From Lachnospiraceae bacterium (GTDB taxonomy: Bacteria; Bacillota; Clostridia; Lachnospirales; Lachnospiraceae): DNA of 64,000 bases. The position numbers and the translations under genes are program-made. The stretch is from assembly GCA_017472605.1 (NCBI GenBank), contig JAFUPV010000039.1, positions 1-64,000 on the forward strand, given 5' to 3'. How positions within the stretch are numbered: position 1 is the stretch's first letter; each line of letters starts with the position of its first letter. The notes under the pieces were generated by a model. It saw only the letters and a program-made list of their open reading frames with translations, was not told the origin of the DNA and ran no database searches. This document shows positions 16,406 through 25,004 of the stretch, in pieces.

Positions 16406-16421
16406 GATATCCTTTGCAAGG
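16398..16421. promoter_or_regulatory. Inverted repeat overlapping the pta -35 box
   Basis: CCTTGCAA, 8-bp spacer, TTGCAAGG: a perfect dyad in the divergent pta/tmcAL region. It could be an operator. A T-rich run on the plus side makes a terminator reading possible too, but no plus-strand gene lies upstream. Confidence 0.5.
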
Positions 16422-16498
16422 TTTTTGTTTCTTTTGGAGAACAATCCCGCCTCGTCCTGTTTTTTCAAAAGATATTTTGCCTTTTTATCCGCTTTTCC

Positions 16499-16527
16499 TT
16501 GTTCTTACCGCAAATCTATGGTACAAT
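16499..16527 (+). promoter_or_regulatory. Promoter of tmcAL
   Basis: TTGTTC (16499-16504), 17-bp spacer, TACAAT (16522-16527), about 40 bp before the start codon. Confidence 0.65.
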
Positions 16528-16567
16528 CATTCTATTAATAGGAATTATTAATATAATGGAGACTACC

Positions 16568-17833
16568 ATGAAAATAACCGGCATTATTGCAGAATACAAT
16601 CCTTTTCACAAAGGACACCAATATCATCTGGAACAGACCAGAAAACAGACAGAAGCAGATTTCTGTATGGTAATTATGAGCGGTGATTTTGTCCAGAGAG
16701 GCACTCCCGCGATTCTCGATAAATATACCAGAACCCGGATGGCACTGGAAGGCGGTGCCGACCTTGTGTTTGAGCTGCCCTGCGCCTATGCAACTGCCAG
16801 CGCAGAGCTTTTTTCGGAAGCCGCAATCACCTTTTTCCAGAAGACCGGCTGTGTGGATGCCCTCTGCTTCGGCAGCGAACAGGCTTCTCTTCCCCTTCTC
16901 TCCCGAATCGCGCGGATTCTGAACGACGAACCGGAAGGCTACCGTGTTCTTCTCCAGCAGCAGCTCAAGGAAGGACTCAGCTATCCGCGGGCCGTTTACG
17001 GCGCGCTGACCCGCTTTCTTCTGGAAAGTGACACGCTAACAGAAAGTACCATCGAACAGGCCTACAAGATTGCCAGCCAGCTTTCCTACCCCAACAACAT
17101 TCTCGGTATCGAATACCTGAAAGCACTGTTCCGTCTGGGCAGCACCATTGAACCGTTCTGCATCCACCGCAAGGGAAGCAGTCACCATTCGGCAGAGCTG
17201 ACGGATCACGAGCTTGGCTCCTCGTCAGCAATCCGTGAGCTGATCGAATCCGGCGGAAACATGCAGCTGATCCGCCGCCATGTACCGGAGTATTCCTTCG
17301 AACAGCTTTCTTCCCGCTACCAGGTTTCCTACCCGATCGATGAAGATGACCTTTCTCCGCTTTTGAATTACCGGATTCTGATGGAATCCTCTCTGGAGCA
17401 GACAGCAGACATGACGAAGGATCTGGCAATGCGGATCCGGAACCATTCCCTGGAACCGGCGTCCTTCTCCGAATGGTCCATGGCTCTGAAAACGAAAAAC
17501 ATCACCCACACCCATGTGTGCCGGGCCCTCCTCCACACAGTTCTCCAGATCACCAAGGAAGACATGATTTCCTACCGTCAGGCCGGGCTGATCCCCTATG
17601 CGAGACTGCTTGGTTTCCGCAAGGAAGCGGAGCCGGTTCTCTCCCTCATGAAAAAAACAAGCCAGATCCCCATCGTTACCAAGGTGGCTGACGCGGAACG
17701 CCATCTCTCGCCGGAAGCGATGCAGCTGTTTCGAAAGGATCTGCAGGCAGCTGAGCTGTACCGCAGTCTTGTTTATCAGCGCTACCGCACTTCCCTGCCG
17801 GACGAATACCGGGCAGGAATGATCCGGATCTGA
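16568..17833 (+). CDS. tmcAL: tRNA(Met) cytidine acetate ligase
   Basis: 421 residues from the ATG at 16568, which has GGAG 6 nt upstream. TmcAL uses acetate and ATP to make N4-acetylcytidine at the wobble base of elongator tRNA-Met. The nucleotidyltransferase fold is marked by GIIAEYNPFHKGHQYHL near the start, with the HxGH-like pair, and by MSGDFVQRGTPA. It is the first plus-strand gene, divergent from pta. The acetate substrate and proximity to pta may be more than chance, but that is inference. Confidence 0.93.
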   Translation: MKITGIIAEYNPFHKGHQYHLEQTRKQTEADFCMVIMSGDFVQRGTPAILDKYTRTRMALEGGADLVFELPCAYATASAELFSEAAITFFQKTGCVDALCFGSEQASLPLLSRIARILNDEPEGYRVLLQQQLKEGLSYPRAVYGALTRFLLESDTLTESTIEQAYKIASQLSYPNNILGIEYLKALFRLGSTIEPFCIHRKGSSHHSAELTDHELGSSSAIRELIESGGNMQLIRRHVPEYSFEQLSSRYQVSYPIDEDDLSPLLNYRILMESSLEQTADMTKDLAMRIRNHSLEPASFSEWSMALKTKNITHTHVCRALLHTVLQITKEDMISYRQAGLIPYARLLGFRKEAEPVLSLMKKTSQIPIVTKVADAERHLSPEAMQLFRKDLQAAELYRSLVYQRYRTSLPDEYRAGMIRI

Positions 17834-17921
17834 TCGTTTCTTCACGCACGGACAGATTTCCCTGCTGTTCCTTCCCATTACAGACAGGGTGGGAATTCTT
17901 ATCCTCAATACGGACAGAAAA

Positions 17922-17967
17922 AGCCGGTCTTACAGACACTTTCCAGACAAAGCATGTAAGACTGGCT
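17922..17967. terminator. Bidirectional terminator between tmcAL and dfrA
   Basis: AGCCGGTCTTACA and TGTAAGACTGGCT form a 13-bp stem (one G-U) flanked by A-rich sequence on one side and CTCTTTTTC on the other, between convergent genes. Confidence 0.85.
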
Positions 17968-17983
17968 CTCTTTTTCTTTTCTA

Positions 17984-18481
17984 TTATTCGTTTCTGTTTT
18001 TCTTTACATACTTGCAGAAGTAGTAAATCAGATCAAAGTAGGTCTGCTCATCGCTCACTTCCGCTTCCTCCCACTCTTTGGGATCTATTTCCGGGAAATG
18101 GACGTCAGCCAGATATGCATAATCGATTTTTGTCATGTAAATCGTGTCCACATAGGGCATGAACTGGCGGTAGATGCTTTCCCCGCCGATGATGTAGATG
18201 TCCTCACTGCTGTACTTTTTCAGTTCCTCCAGTGCTTCCTCCATGCTGTGAACAACGACTGCATTTCTGCAGCGGTAATTTCTGTCCGTGGTCAGAACCA
18301 CATTGACGCGCTGACCAAGAGGCTGACCCTGAGGAAGACTTTCCAGTGTTTTCCTTCCCATCACTACTACTTTGTTGATCGTCTGTTTTCGAAATCGCTG
18401 ATGATCCAGCGGAATGGATACCAGAAGTTTTCCCTGATATCCGATTCCCAGGTTCTCATCCGCTGCCACTACCATATTCAT
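17984..18481 (-). CDS. folA: Dihydrofolate reductase
   Basis: 165 residues. Reduces dihydrofolate with NADPH. Recognised by VVAADENLGIGYQGKLL at the start, VVVMGRKTLESLP, VVLTTDRNY and IYIIGGESIYRQF. Aligned by eye to E. coli DHFR, the active-site acid (Asp27 equivalent, in IPLDHQRF) is kept but the usual Trp of the LPW motif is Val (LLVSIPLD). It follows the DUF711 gene by 18 nt. No thymidylate synthase gene is nearby. Confidence 0.93.
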   Translation of the reverse strand: MNMVVAADENLGIGYQGKLLVSIPLDHQRFRKQTINKVVVMGRKTLESLPQGQPLGQRVNVVLTTDRNYRCRNAVVVHSMEEALEELKKYSSEDIYIIGGESIYRQFMPYVDTIYMTKIDYAYLADVHFPEIDPKEWEEAEVSDEQTYFDLIYYFCKYVKKNRNE

Positions 18482-18499
18482 AAACGCACTCCCTGATGA

Positions 18500-19864
18500 T
18501 CAGTTCTTAAAGCTGTGGATCGGTGCCGGAATCCGTCCGGTCCGGTTGATGAAAGCGCTGCAGTCGGACCGGTTCACCGGCATGATCGGTGCATAGCCGA
18601 GGAGACCGCCGAACTCTGCCGTTTCTCCTACCGTCTTTCCGATTACCGGGATCAGGCGGACAGCTGTTGTCTTCTGGTTCACCATTCCGATTGCCGCTTC
18701 GTCTGCAATGATGCCGGAAATGGTGGACGCCGGTGTGTCGCCTGGGATTGCGATCATGTCAAGACCAACGGAGCAGACGCAGGTCATTGCCTCCAGTTTT
18801 TCCAGACAGAGTCTGCCGTTTGCAGCTGCCTCGATCATTCCGTGGTCCTCGCTGACAGGAATGAAGGCACCGCTTAAGCCGCCCACATAGGAGGACGCCA
18901 TGACGCCGCCCTTCTTTACCTGATCGTTCAGCATTGCCAGCGCAGCCGTGGTTCCCGGTCCGCCGACCTGTTCCAGACCGATCTCCTCCAGGATTTCCGC
19001 AACGCTGTCGCCCACTGCCGGAGTCGGAGCAAGGGACAGGTCAATGATTCCGAAGGGAACGCCGAGTCTGCGGCTTGCTTCCTGCGCAACCAGCTGACCG
19101 ACTCTTGTAATCTTGAATGCCGTTTTCTTAATTGTTTCGCAAAGCACCTCAAAATTCTCGCCGCGCACCTGTTCAATGGCACGCTTAACCACTCCTGGAC
19201 CGCTGACACCAACGTGGATTACCGCGTCTGCTTCCGTCACACCGTGGAAAGCTCCTGCCATAAACGGATTGTCATCCGGCGCATTACAGAAAATAACCAG
19301 CTTCGCACATCCGAGAGAATCCGCGTCCTTTGTCGCCTCTGCCGTCTGCACAACAACCTCACCCATCAGACGGACTGCGTCCATGTTCAGACCGGTCTTG
19401 GTGGAACCTACATTCACAGAACTGCAGACACGCTCTGTCTGAGCCAGCGCCTGGGGAATGGAACGGATCAGCAGTTCTTCTGCCTTCGTCATGCCCTTGC
19501 TTACCAGTGCGGAATAGCCGCCGATGAAGTTGACACCAACCGTCTTTGCAGCCGCATCCAGCGTCTTCGCCAGTTTGACAAAGTCCTCCGGCGTTTTGCA
19601 GGCAGATCCGCCTACCAGCGAGATCGGAGTCACGCTGATTCTCTTATTAACGATCGGAATTCCATATTCCTTTTCGATCTCCTGACCGGTGGCAACCAGA
19701 TCCTTTGCCATCGTTGTGATCCGGTTATAAACCTTCTCGCAGACGCGGTCGATATCGCTGTCACAGCAGGACAGCAGGCTGATTCCCATGGTAATGGTGC
19801 GGACATCCAGTTTTTCCTGGCTGATCATTTTATTGGTTTCATTTACCTCGAAAATATTAATCAT
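18500..19864 (-). CDS. DUF711 / UPF0210 (PFL-fold) protein
   Basis: 454 residues, matching the UPF0210 family: [20 protein letters not shown] near the start, [25 protein letters not shown], and [18 protein letters not shown]. The family has a pyruvate-formate-lyase-like barrel and no settled biochemical role. In many Firmicutes and archaea it is adjacent to an ACT-domain protein, as here. No signal peptide or membrane segment. Confidence 0.92.
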   Translation of the reverse strand: MINIFEVNETNKMISQEKLDVRTITMGISLLSCCDSDIDRVCEKVYNRITTMAKDLVATGQEIEKEYGIPIVNKRISVTPISLVGGSACKTPEDFVKLAKTLDAAAKTVGVNFIGGYSALVSKGMTKAEELLIRSIPQALAQTERVCSSVNVGSTKTGLNMDAVRLMGEVVVQTAEATKDADSLGCAKLVIFCNAPDDNPFMAGAFHGVTEADAVIHVGVSGPGVVKRAIEQVRGENFEVLCETIKKTAFKITRVGQLVAQEASRRLGVPFGIIDLSLAPTPAVGDSVAEILEEIGLEQVGGPGTTAALAMLNDQVKKGGVMASSYVGGLSGAFIPVSEDHGMIEAAANGRLCLEKLEAMTCVCSVGLDMIAIPGDTPASTISGIIADEAAIGMVNQKTTAVRLIPVIGKTVGETAEFGGLLGYAPIMPVNRSDCSAFINRTGRIPAPIHSFKN

Positions 19865-19944
19865 AATCGTCTTCTCCTGTCTTCTCTGTCAGATCACCTT
19901 AATTTTGCACGCGGACTTCCCTGCAGATCTGTGCTGCATGGACA

Positions 19945-20217
19945 TCAGATTCTATGCATTTTCGTGAAAATATCTTCCTTCTGACAGTGGATATCCACAC
20001 CGATTTCCCGGCCAAGCACCTCCAGCTCGGTAACGCAGTCTCCAAATGTCTTGTCAAGGCTGCTGACATCAACGATCATCATCATGTTGAAAAATCCGTC
20101 AACGATCGTCTGGGAAATATCAAGGATATTGATACGGTTGTCTGCAAGCCAGGTACATACCTTCGCAATAATACCTACGGTGTCTCTTCCTACTACTGTA
20201 ATAATTGCCTTTGTCAT
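19945..20217 (-). CDS. ACT-domain protein (UPF0237)
   Basis: 90 residues consisting of an ACT-type regulatory domain: AIITVVGRDTVGIIAKVCTW and INILDISQTIVDGFFNMMMIV. UPF0237 proteins are thought to sense a small ligand, probably an amino acid, for their DUF711 partner, which starts 80 nt downstream. Ligand unknown. Confidence 0.93.
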   Translation of the reverse strand: MTKAIITVVGRDTVGIIAKVCTWLADNRINILDISQTIVDGFFNMMMIVDVSSLDKTFGDCVTELEVLGREIGVDIHCQKEDIFTKMHRI

Positions 20218-20293
20218 TTCTTTGCTCCTCCTGATTCCTGTGTATCAACTGCATCCGTTCATTGTCTCTCAATGACGGCAGCATCGTCTTTGA

Positions 20294-21097
20294 TCATTCT
20301 CCCAGAAAAATCACCTCTGACATTCCATCGCGTCTGGCAACGGAAATGGGAAAATCCTTCGCATGGTACGGCTTTTCGCCTGCTTCAATCTCTCCGCAGA
20401 CCGTCTCAAAAGCCAGCTCTTCAAAATTATTTTCTTTGCTGATGTGTCCCAGATAAACATGCTTCATGTTATCGTGCAGCAGCTCATTCAGCAGATGGCC
20501 GGCACTCTCATTGGACAGGTGTCCGCGGCTGCCGAGGATCCGCCGTTTCAAATGGAACGGATATGGTCCGACTTCCAGCATCCGCACATCATGGTTTGCT
20601 TCCAGAAGGATCGCATCCAGCCCAAGCAGATGGTTGATTGTATATTGGCTGTAAACACCAAGATCCGTGACAACCGCCACCGAGTTTCCGCCTGCTTCCA
20701 CCCGGTACCCCACCGGATTTGCCGCGTCATGGCTGTTGGAAAACGGCATCAGCTGCATATCCTTCACCAGAACCGCTTCGTCCGCCTTCACGGGACAAAA
20801 CAGTTCCGGATCGATCTCCTGTTTCTTATCCAGCCGTTTAATTGCTTCCAGCGTTTCCGCTGTTCCGTAGACAGGGACCTGATATTTTTTGCAGAGAACC
20901 CGCAGTCCCTGCACATGGTCACTGTGCTCATGGGTAATAAAGATCCCATCCAGTTCTTTTGTATGCACACCCAGCGATTTCAGTCCTTCATCAATCCGCT
21001 TGCAGGAAATACCCGCATCCACCAGGATGTGGGTATGGTCTGTTCCCACATAGGAGCAGTTGCCGCTGCTTCCGCTTGCCATACTGACAAATCTCAT
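20294..21097 (-). CDS. MBL-fold metallo-hydrolase (YycJ/WalJ-like)
   Basis: 267 residues with the beta-lactamase-fold metal motif THEHSDH (55-61) and the opening MRFVSMASGSSGNCSYVG, characteristic of the YycJ/WalJ group. WalJ relatives are 5'-3' exonuclease-like proteins connected with the WalRK system in Bacilli; here no walRK genes are nearby and the gene follows coaE by 12 nt. A nucleic-acid hydrolase role is the best guess. Confidence 0.85.
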   Translation of the reverse strand: MRFVSMASGSSGNCSYVGTDHTHILVDAGISCKRIDEGLKSLGVHTKELDGIFITHEHSDHVQGLRVLCKKYQVPVYGTAETLEAIKRLDKKQEIDPELFCPVKADEAVLVKDMQLMPFSNSHDAANPVGYRVEAGGNSVAVVTDLGVYSQYTINHLLGLDAILLEANHDVRMLEVGPYPFHLKRRILGSRGHLSNESAGHLLNELLHDNMKHVYLGHISKENNFEELAFETVCGEIEAGEKPYHAKDFPISVARRDGMSEVIFLGE

Positions 21098-21109
21098 CGT
21101 TGTTCCCTC

Positions 21110-21784
21110 TTATGTATTCTCTTTTTGTTCCTGCAGCACGGTTTCAAGCCGCCTGCTGATCTGTTCTTCCATTTTATGGACAGACGATCCGTTTTCAATC
21201 ACAAGATCCGCTTCCCGAAGGAAGGTTTCCTCATCTGCCTGTCGGCTCATGATCTCCCCGCACCGCTCTCTTGTATATCCACGGCTCTCCATCAGACGGG
21301 AAATCCGTGTCTCCTTCGGCGCATGGATGTACCAGATTTCATCACACAGCCCGGACAGATTTCCTTCCTTCAGGAGCGCAGCTTCCAGTGCCACAACCCC
21401 GACGGTTCCTTCTGGCAGGGAAGCTTCTTTTTCTTTCAGCTCCCGCAGGATTTCTTCCCGAATCAGCGGATGGGTCGCGCCATTAAGCCGTTTCATCGCT
21501 TCTTCATCCCGGAACGCCAGTGCCGCAACTGCCCGGGGATTGATGGTTCCATCCCCAAACAGGACTGCCTCTCCATACTCACGGACCATCCACTGATGAA
21601 TAGGCTTTCCCGGTTTTCGCAGCCGGTGTCCCACCTCGTCTGCCTGAATCACCCAGCCCTGATACCGGTCACGGATCACGGCCAGCACAGACGACTTTCC
21701 CGCGCCCACGCCGCCGGTGATTCCAATGATGTAGAGCTGCTTAAACAGTTTCTGCTTCCTGTTTTCCGGACTATTTTGTTTCAT
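21110..21784 (-). CDS. coaE: Dephospho-CoA kinase
   Basis: 224 residues. Last step of coenzyme A synthesis, phosphorylating dephospho-CoA. P-loop GITGGVGAGKSSV (21-33), then ADEVGHRLRKPGKP (substrate aspartate) and EAALLKEGNL. The start overlaps the end of polA by 14 nt, so the two are translationally linked. The first ~15 residues are longer than usual. Confidence 0.95.
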   Translation of the reverse strand: MKQNSPENRKQKLFKQLYIIGITGGVGAGKSSVLAVIRDRYQGWVIQADEVGHRLRKPGKPIHQWMVREYGEAVLFGDGTINPRAVAALAFRDEEAMKRLNGATHPLIREEILRELKEKEASLPEGTVGVVALEAALLKEGNLSGLCDEIWYIHAPKETRISRLMESRGYTRERCGEIMSRQADEETFLREADLVIENGSSVHKMEEQISRRLETVLQEQKENT

Positions 21785-24581
21785 ACCAGCTTGCTCCCTC
21801 CGAAAGTGAAACCTCCAGTGCCACAGAAAGCGCCGCAGCCGACTGCATCTCTTCCTTCAGAACTGCTGCCACCTTCTCTTTCTCCTCTGTCGGTGTTTCC
21901 AGCAGCAGTTCATCATGCACCTGAAGAACGACCTTCGCTCTGCAGCCCTCTCTCTCCAGACGCCGGTTTACACGGATCATTGCAATCTTCATGATATCGG
22001 CTGCCGTACCCTGGATCGGCGAATTCATTGCCACACGCTCGCCGAACTGGCGCTGCATGTAATTGGCTGATTTCAGTTCCGGGATGGGACGTCTTCGTCC
22101 GAACATGGTTGTGACAAACTCCTTCTCCTGTCCTTCCTTTACCATCCGGTCCAGGAATGCCTTCACACCGGGATAGGTTTCAAAATACCGGTCGATATAT
22201 TCCAGCGCCTCTTTTCTTGTAATGCTCAGGTCTTCGCTGAGACCAAAGGCACTGATTCCGTACACAATGCCGAAATTAACTGCCTTCGCGTTGCGGCGCA
22301 TCAGAGGTGTCACCTCTTCAAGTGGCACATGAAACACCTGGGAAGCCGTCGTCGCATGGATGTCCTGTGCATCCTGATAGGCGCGGATCAGGTTCTCATC
22401 TTCTGACATGTGGGCAAGCACGCGCAGCTCGATCTGGGAATAGTCCGCATCCAGGAACACACAGCCCTCTGCCGGAACAAACACCTTTCGGATCGCCCGT
22501 CCAAGCTCCATGCGAACCGGTATATTCTGCAAATTCGGTTCCGTGCTGCTGATGCGCCCGGTGGCCGTGATCGTCTGGTTGAAGGTTCCGTGGATCCGTC
22601 CGTCTGAGGAAATGCAGGCAGCCAGTCCGTCGGCATAGGTGGATTTCAGCTTGGTCAGCTGCCGGTACTGCAGTACCTTGTCCACAATGGGATAGTCGGC
22701 TGACAGCTTTTCCAGCACATCGGCGGCCGTGGAATAGCCGGATTTCGTTTTCTTTCCATAGGGCAGCTTCAGCTTCTCAAACAGTACCTCGCCCAGCTGC
22801 TTCGGTGAGAGGATGTTGAATGTTGTTCCTGCCAGCTCACAGATTTCCTCTTCCAGCTGACGGATTCCGCCAATCAGCTCTTCACCATAGCTGACCAGGG
22901 CTTCCTGTCTGACCTGAATTCCCGTCTTCTCCATCCGGTACAGATCATAGGCCAGCGGCATCTCCACATCCCGGTAAAGAGACAGCATGTCTGTCTCCTC
23001 CAGTTCCTTTTCCAGCATGGGACCGACAAGACCTGCCGTCACTGCAAGGCGGCCAATCCAGCGCGCATACTCATCTGTTTCACTGACTTCTGACACCTTC
23101 TGCTTTCCAAACAGCTTCCCGTAATCATCGATCCGCCAGTCCAGACGGCTCTGTGCCAGTTCTTCCAGCGGATAGGAGGATTTCAGCGGATCCAGAAGAT
23201 AGGCCGCAATCCCCACATCACGAACGGACGGATACTCCCTGCACTGCAGCAGATGAAACAGCTGCTTGGCATCCGGCACATAGACGGCAGGCACGTTCTG
23301 CAGGATTTCTTCTGCCCAGAATTTCAGCTGGTCTTCTGTAATAAAGCTGACCGGTCGGATAAAGATGCAGCGCTCCTGATCAAACAGACAAAGCCCACGG
23401 ACTTCTCCCTGGTCCGCTGCCACGATCAGCGACGCAGACTGACTTTTTTTTACAGCTGCAACCGCATCTGCCGCCTCACCAAGATCACTGATTTCATTCA
23501 TCTGCTCCATGGGCCACGGATCTTTTTTCTCTTCCTCTTCCCCAAAATCAGCTTTGATGGAATGGAATTCCAGACGTTCAAACGCGGCTCGGGCAGCATC
23601 GGCGTTGACAGCAGTCTTCAGATCATCCAGACTCAGATGAAACGGCACCTCGCGAACGATCGTTGCCAGCTTTTCGCTTAAAAAGGCTGCCTTTCGTCCC
23701 ACCAGATCCGTTTCACTTTCCTTGAGCAGATATGCTAACGGCGAACGCTTCAGTCCCAGCTTTTCCTTCCAATACTCCTTGATTGCCTTTTCTCCTGCCT
23801 TATCCAGATGGTCAATGGCGGCATACAGGTTTTCAATCGTTCCATATTCTTGGATCAGCCGAACGGCAGTCTCCTTTCCAACGCCTGGTACACCTTTGAT
23901 GTTATCTGAGCTGTCCCCCATCAGACCCTTCAGCGAATTGACAAAGCACGGGCGGATCCCGAATTCCTTCTCCACCAGTTCCGGTGTGAAACAGAAAACA
24001 CGCTCCGGCAGATCCTGCTCCTGTTTGTCGATCCGGTATTTTTTGAACAGTTCATCGGTTTTCTCCGCAGTGCTGTGCATCATCCACAGGTTTGTCTGTT
24101 CCGTTACCAGCTGGAGATAATCGTTATCCTTTGTCAGGATCCGGACCGGAAGCTGGTCCTCAAACTGTTTTGCAGCCGTTCCGCAGAAATCGTCGGCCTC
24201 ATATCGTTCGTCCATGAGCTGAACAATCCCCATTTCCTCCAGTACCTGCTGGCAGAGGATGAACTGATCCTTCAGCGGCTTCATGGTCTCGCCGCGGTTT
24301 CCCTTGTAATCCGGATACAGCTCTCTGCGGAATGTATTTCTTGACAGATCCCAGGCAACTGCCAGATGGGACGGTTTCTGTTCCTTTAAAATTTTCATCA
24401 GTGTGCGCATGAACCCGAAAACTGCATTGGTATACACGCCCTGAGACGTCATCATGATCTTATGGTAGTAAGCTTCTTTTTCTTCCTGCGTTTTCGCAAA
24501 CATGATCTCCCTTGGCAGATTGCCGAAGAACTGCGTTGTCAGCAGGCTGGAGCCATCGATCAATAATAAAAAGCTGCCCAT
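21771..24581 (-). CDS. polA: DNA polymerase I
   Basis: 936 residues: N-terminal 5'-3' exonuclease (YEADDFCGT, LTKDNDYLQLV, GDSSDNIKGVPGVGKETA), a middle 3'-5' exonuclease fold without the catalytic acidic residues (region around residues 385-560), and the polymerase domain with DADYSQIELR (about 709), RRNAKAVNFGIVYGIS and QVHDELLLE. Loss of proofreading residues is usual in Gram-positive Pol I. The N-terminus has ~15 additional residues (around FAKTQEEKEAYYHKIMM) between the first strand and GVYTNAVFGF. Overlaps coaE downstream. Confidence 0.97.
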   Translation of the reverse strand: MGSFLLLIDGSSLLTTQFFGNLPREIMFAKTQEEKEAYYHKIMMTSQGVYTNAVFGFMRTLMKILKEQKPSHLAVAWDLSRNTFRRELYPDYKGNRGETMKPLKDQFILCQQVLEEMGIVQLMDERYEADDFCGTAAKQFEDQLPVRILTKDNDYLQLVTEQTNLWMMHSTAEKTDELFKKYRIDKQEQDLPERVFCFTPELVEKEFGIRPCFVNSLKGLMGDSSDNIKGVPGVGKETAVRLIQEYGTIENLYAAIDHLDKAGEKAIKEYWKEKLGLKRSPLAYLLKESETDLVGRKAAFLSEKLATIVREVPFHLSLDDLKTAVNADAARAAFERLEFHSIKADFGEEEEKKDPWPMEQMNEISDLGEAADAVAAVKKSQSASLIVAADQGEVRGLCLFDQERCIFIRPVSFITEDQLKFWAEEILQNVPAVYVPDAKQLFHLLQCREYPSVRDVGIAAYLLDPLKSSYPLEELAQSRLDWRIDDYGKLFGKQKVSEVSETDEYARWIGRLAVTAGLVGPMLEKELEETDMLSLYRDVEMPLAYDLYRMEKTGIQVRQEALVSYGEELIGGIRQLEEEICELAGTTFNILSPKQLGEVLFEKLKLPYGKKTKSGYSTAADVLEKLSADYPIVDKVLQYRQLTKLKSTYADGLAACISSDGRIHGTFNQTITATGRISSTEPNLQNIPVRMELGRAIRKVFVPAEGCVFLDADYSQIELRVLAHMSEDENLIRAYQDAQDIHATTASQVFHVPLEEVTPLMRRNAKAVNFGIVYGISAFGLSEDLSITRKEALEYIDRYFETYPGVKAFLDRMVKEGQEKEFVTTMFGRRRPIPELKSANYMQRQFGERVAMNSPIQGTAADIMKIAMIRVNRRLEREGCRAKVVLQVHDELLLETPTEEKEKVAAVLKEEMQSAAALSVALEVSLSEGASWYETK

Positions 24582-24609
24582 AAATTCCTCCTGTTAAAAC
24601 ATGCTTCTC

Positions 24610-24945
24610 TCAGAACCAGATCCGAAGCTGCAGCATGCTGGCTACAGCCAGACCTACCATGGCAAGCGTGAATACCACTTCCAGAATTCCGCTCAGCACA
24701 TGATGATTGGCGATGCTGGACTGGGTATCACGCAGTTCCTGTTCGAACAGACCTTTCAGATCATAGGTCGATACCTCATCCTGATTCAGATTATGAATGC
24801 CGGCTTCCACCGTAAAGTAGATTTCCAGCTCTTCCCTGCATTCGCTGCACGTTTTGATGTGCCGAAGAAACAGGTCTGTTTCCTCAAGATTCAGTTCCTG
24901 ATCCAGATACGGACGTATCATCTGATTCGCGGTTTTACAATCCAT
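24610..24945 (-). CDS. Zinc-finger (zf-HC2) membrane protein, anti-sigma-factor-like
   Basis: 111 residues from the ATG at 24945, which has GGAG 6 nt upstream. The first 40 residues carry a Cys...His-x3-Cys-x2-Cys pattern (C3, H29, C33, C36), the zinc-binding domain of ECF anti-sigma factors. One transmembrane helix is at the C-terminus (LEVVFTLAMVGLAVASML). No ECF sigma gene is adjacent, so its partner is unknown. It lies between the ATP-grasp relative and polA. Confidence 0.75.
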   Translation of the reverse strand: MDCKTANQMIRPYLDQELNLEETDLFLRHIKTCSECREELEIYFTVEAGIHNLNQDEVSTYDLKGLFEQELRDTQSSIANHHVLSGILEVVFTLAMVGLAVASMLQLRIWF

Positions 24946-25004
24946 CGTGATCTCCATTCTGCCAGTCGGCCATTCTCTTCCGGAAGACTCCGCCGGAAGA
25001 ACCT

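Noticed and set aside
16398-16440. Plus-strand intrinsic terminator formed by the CCTTGCAA dyad and T-run
   Set aside because: No plus-strand gene lies upstream; the dyad overlaps the pta -35 box, so an operator is more likely.
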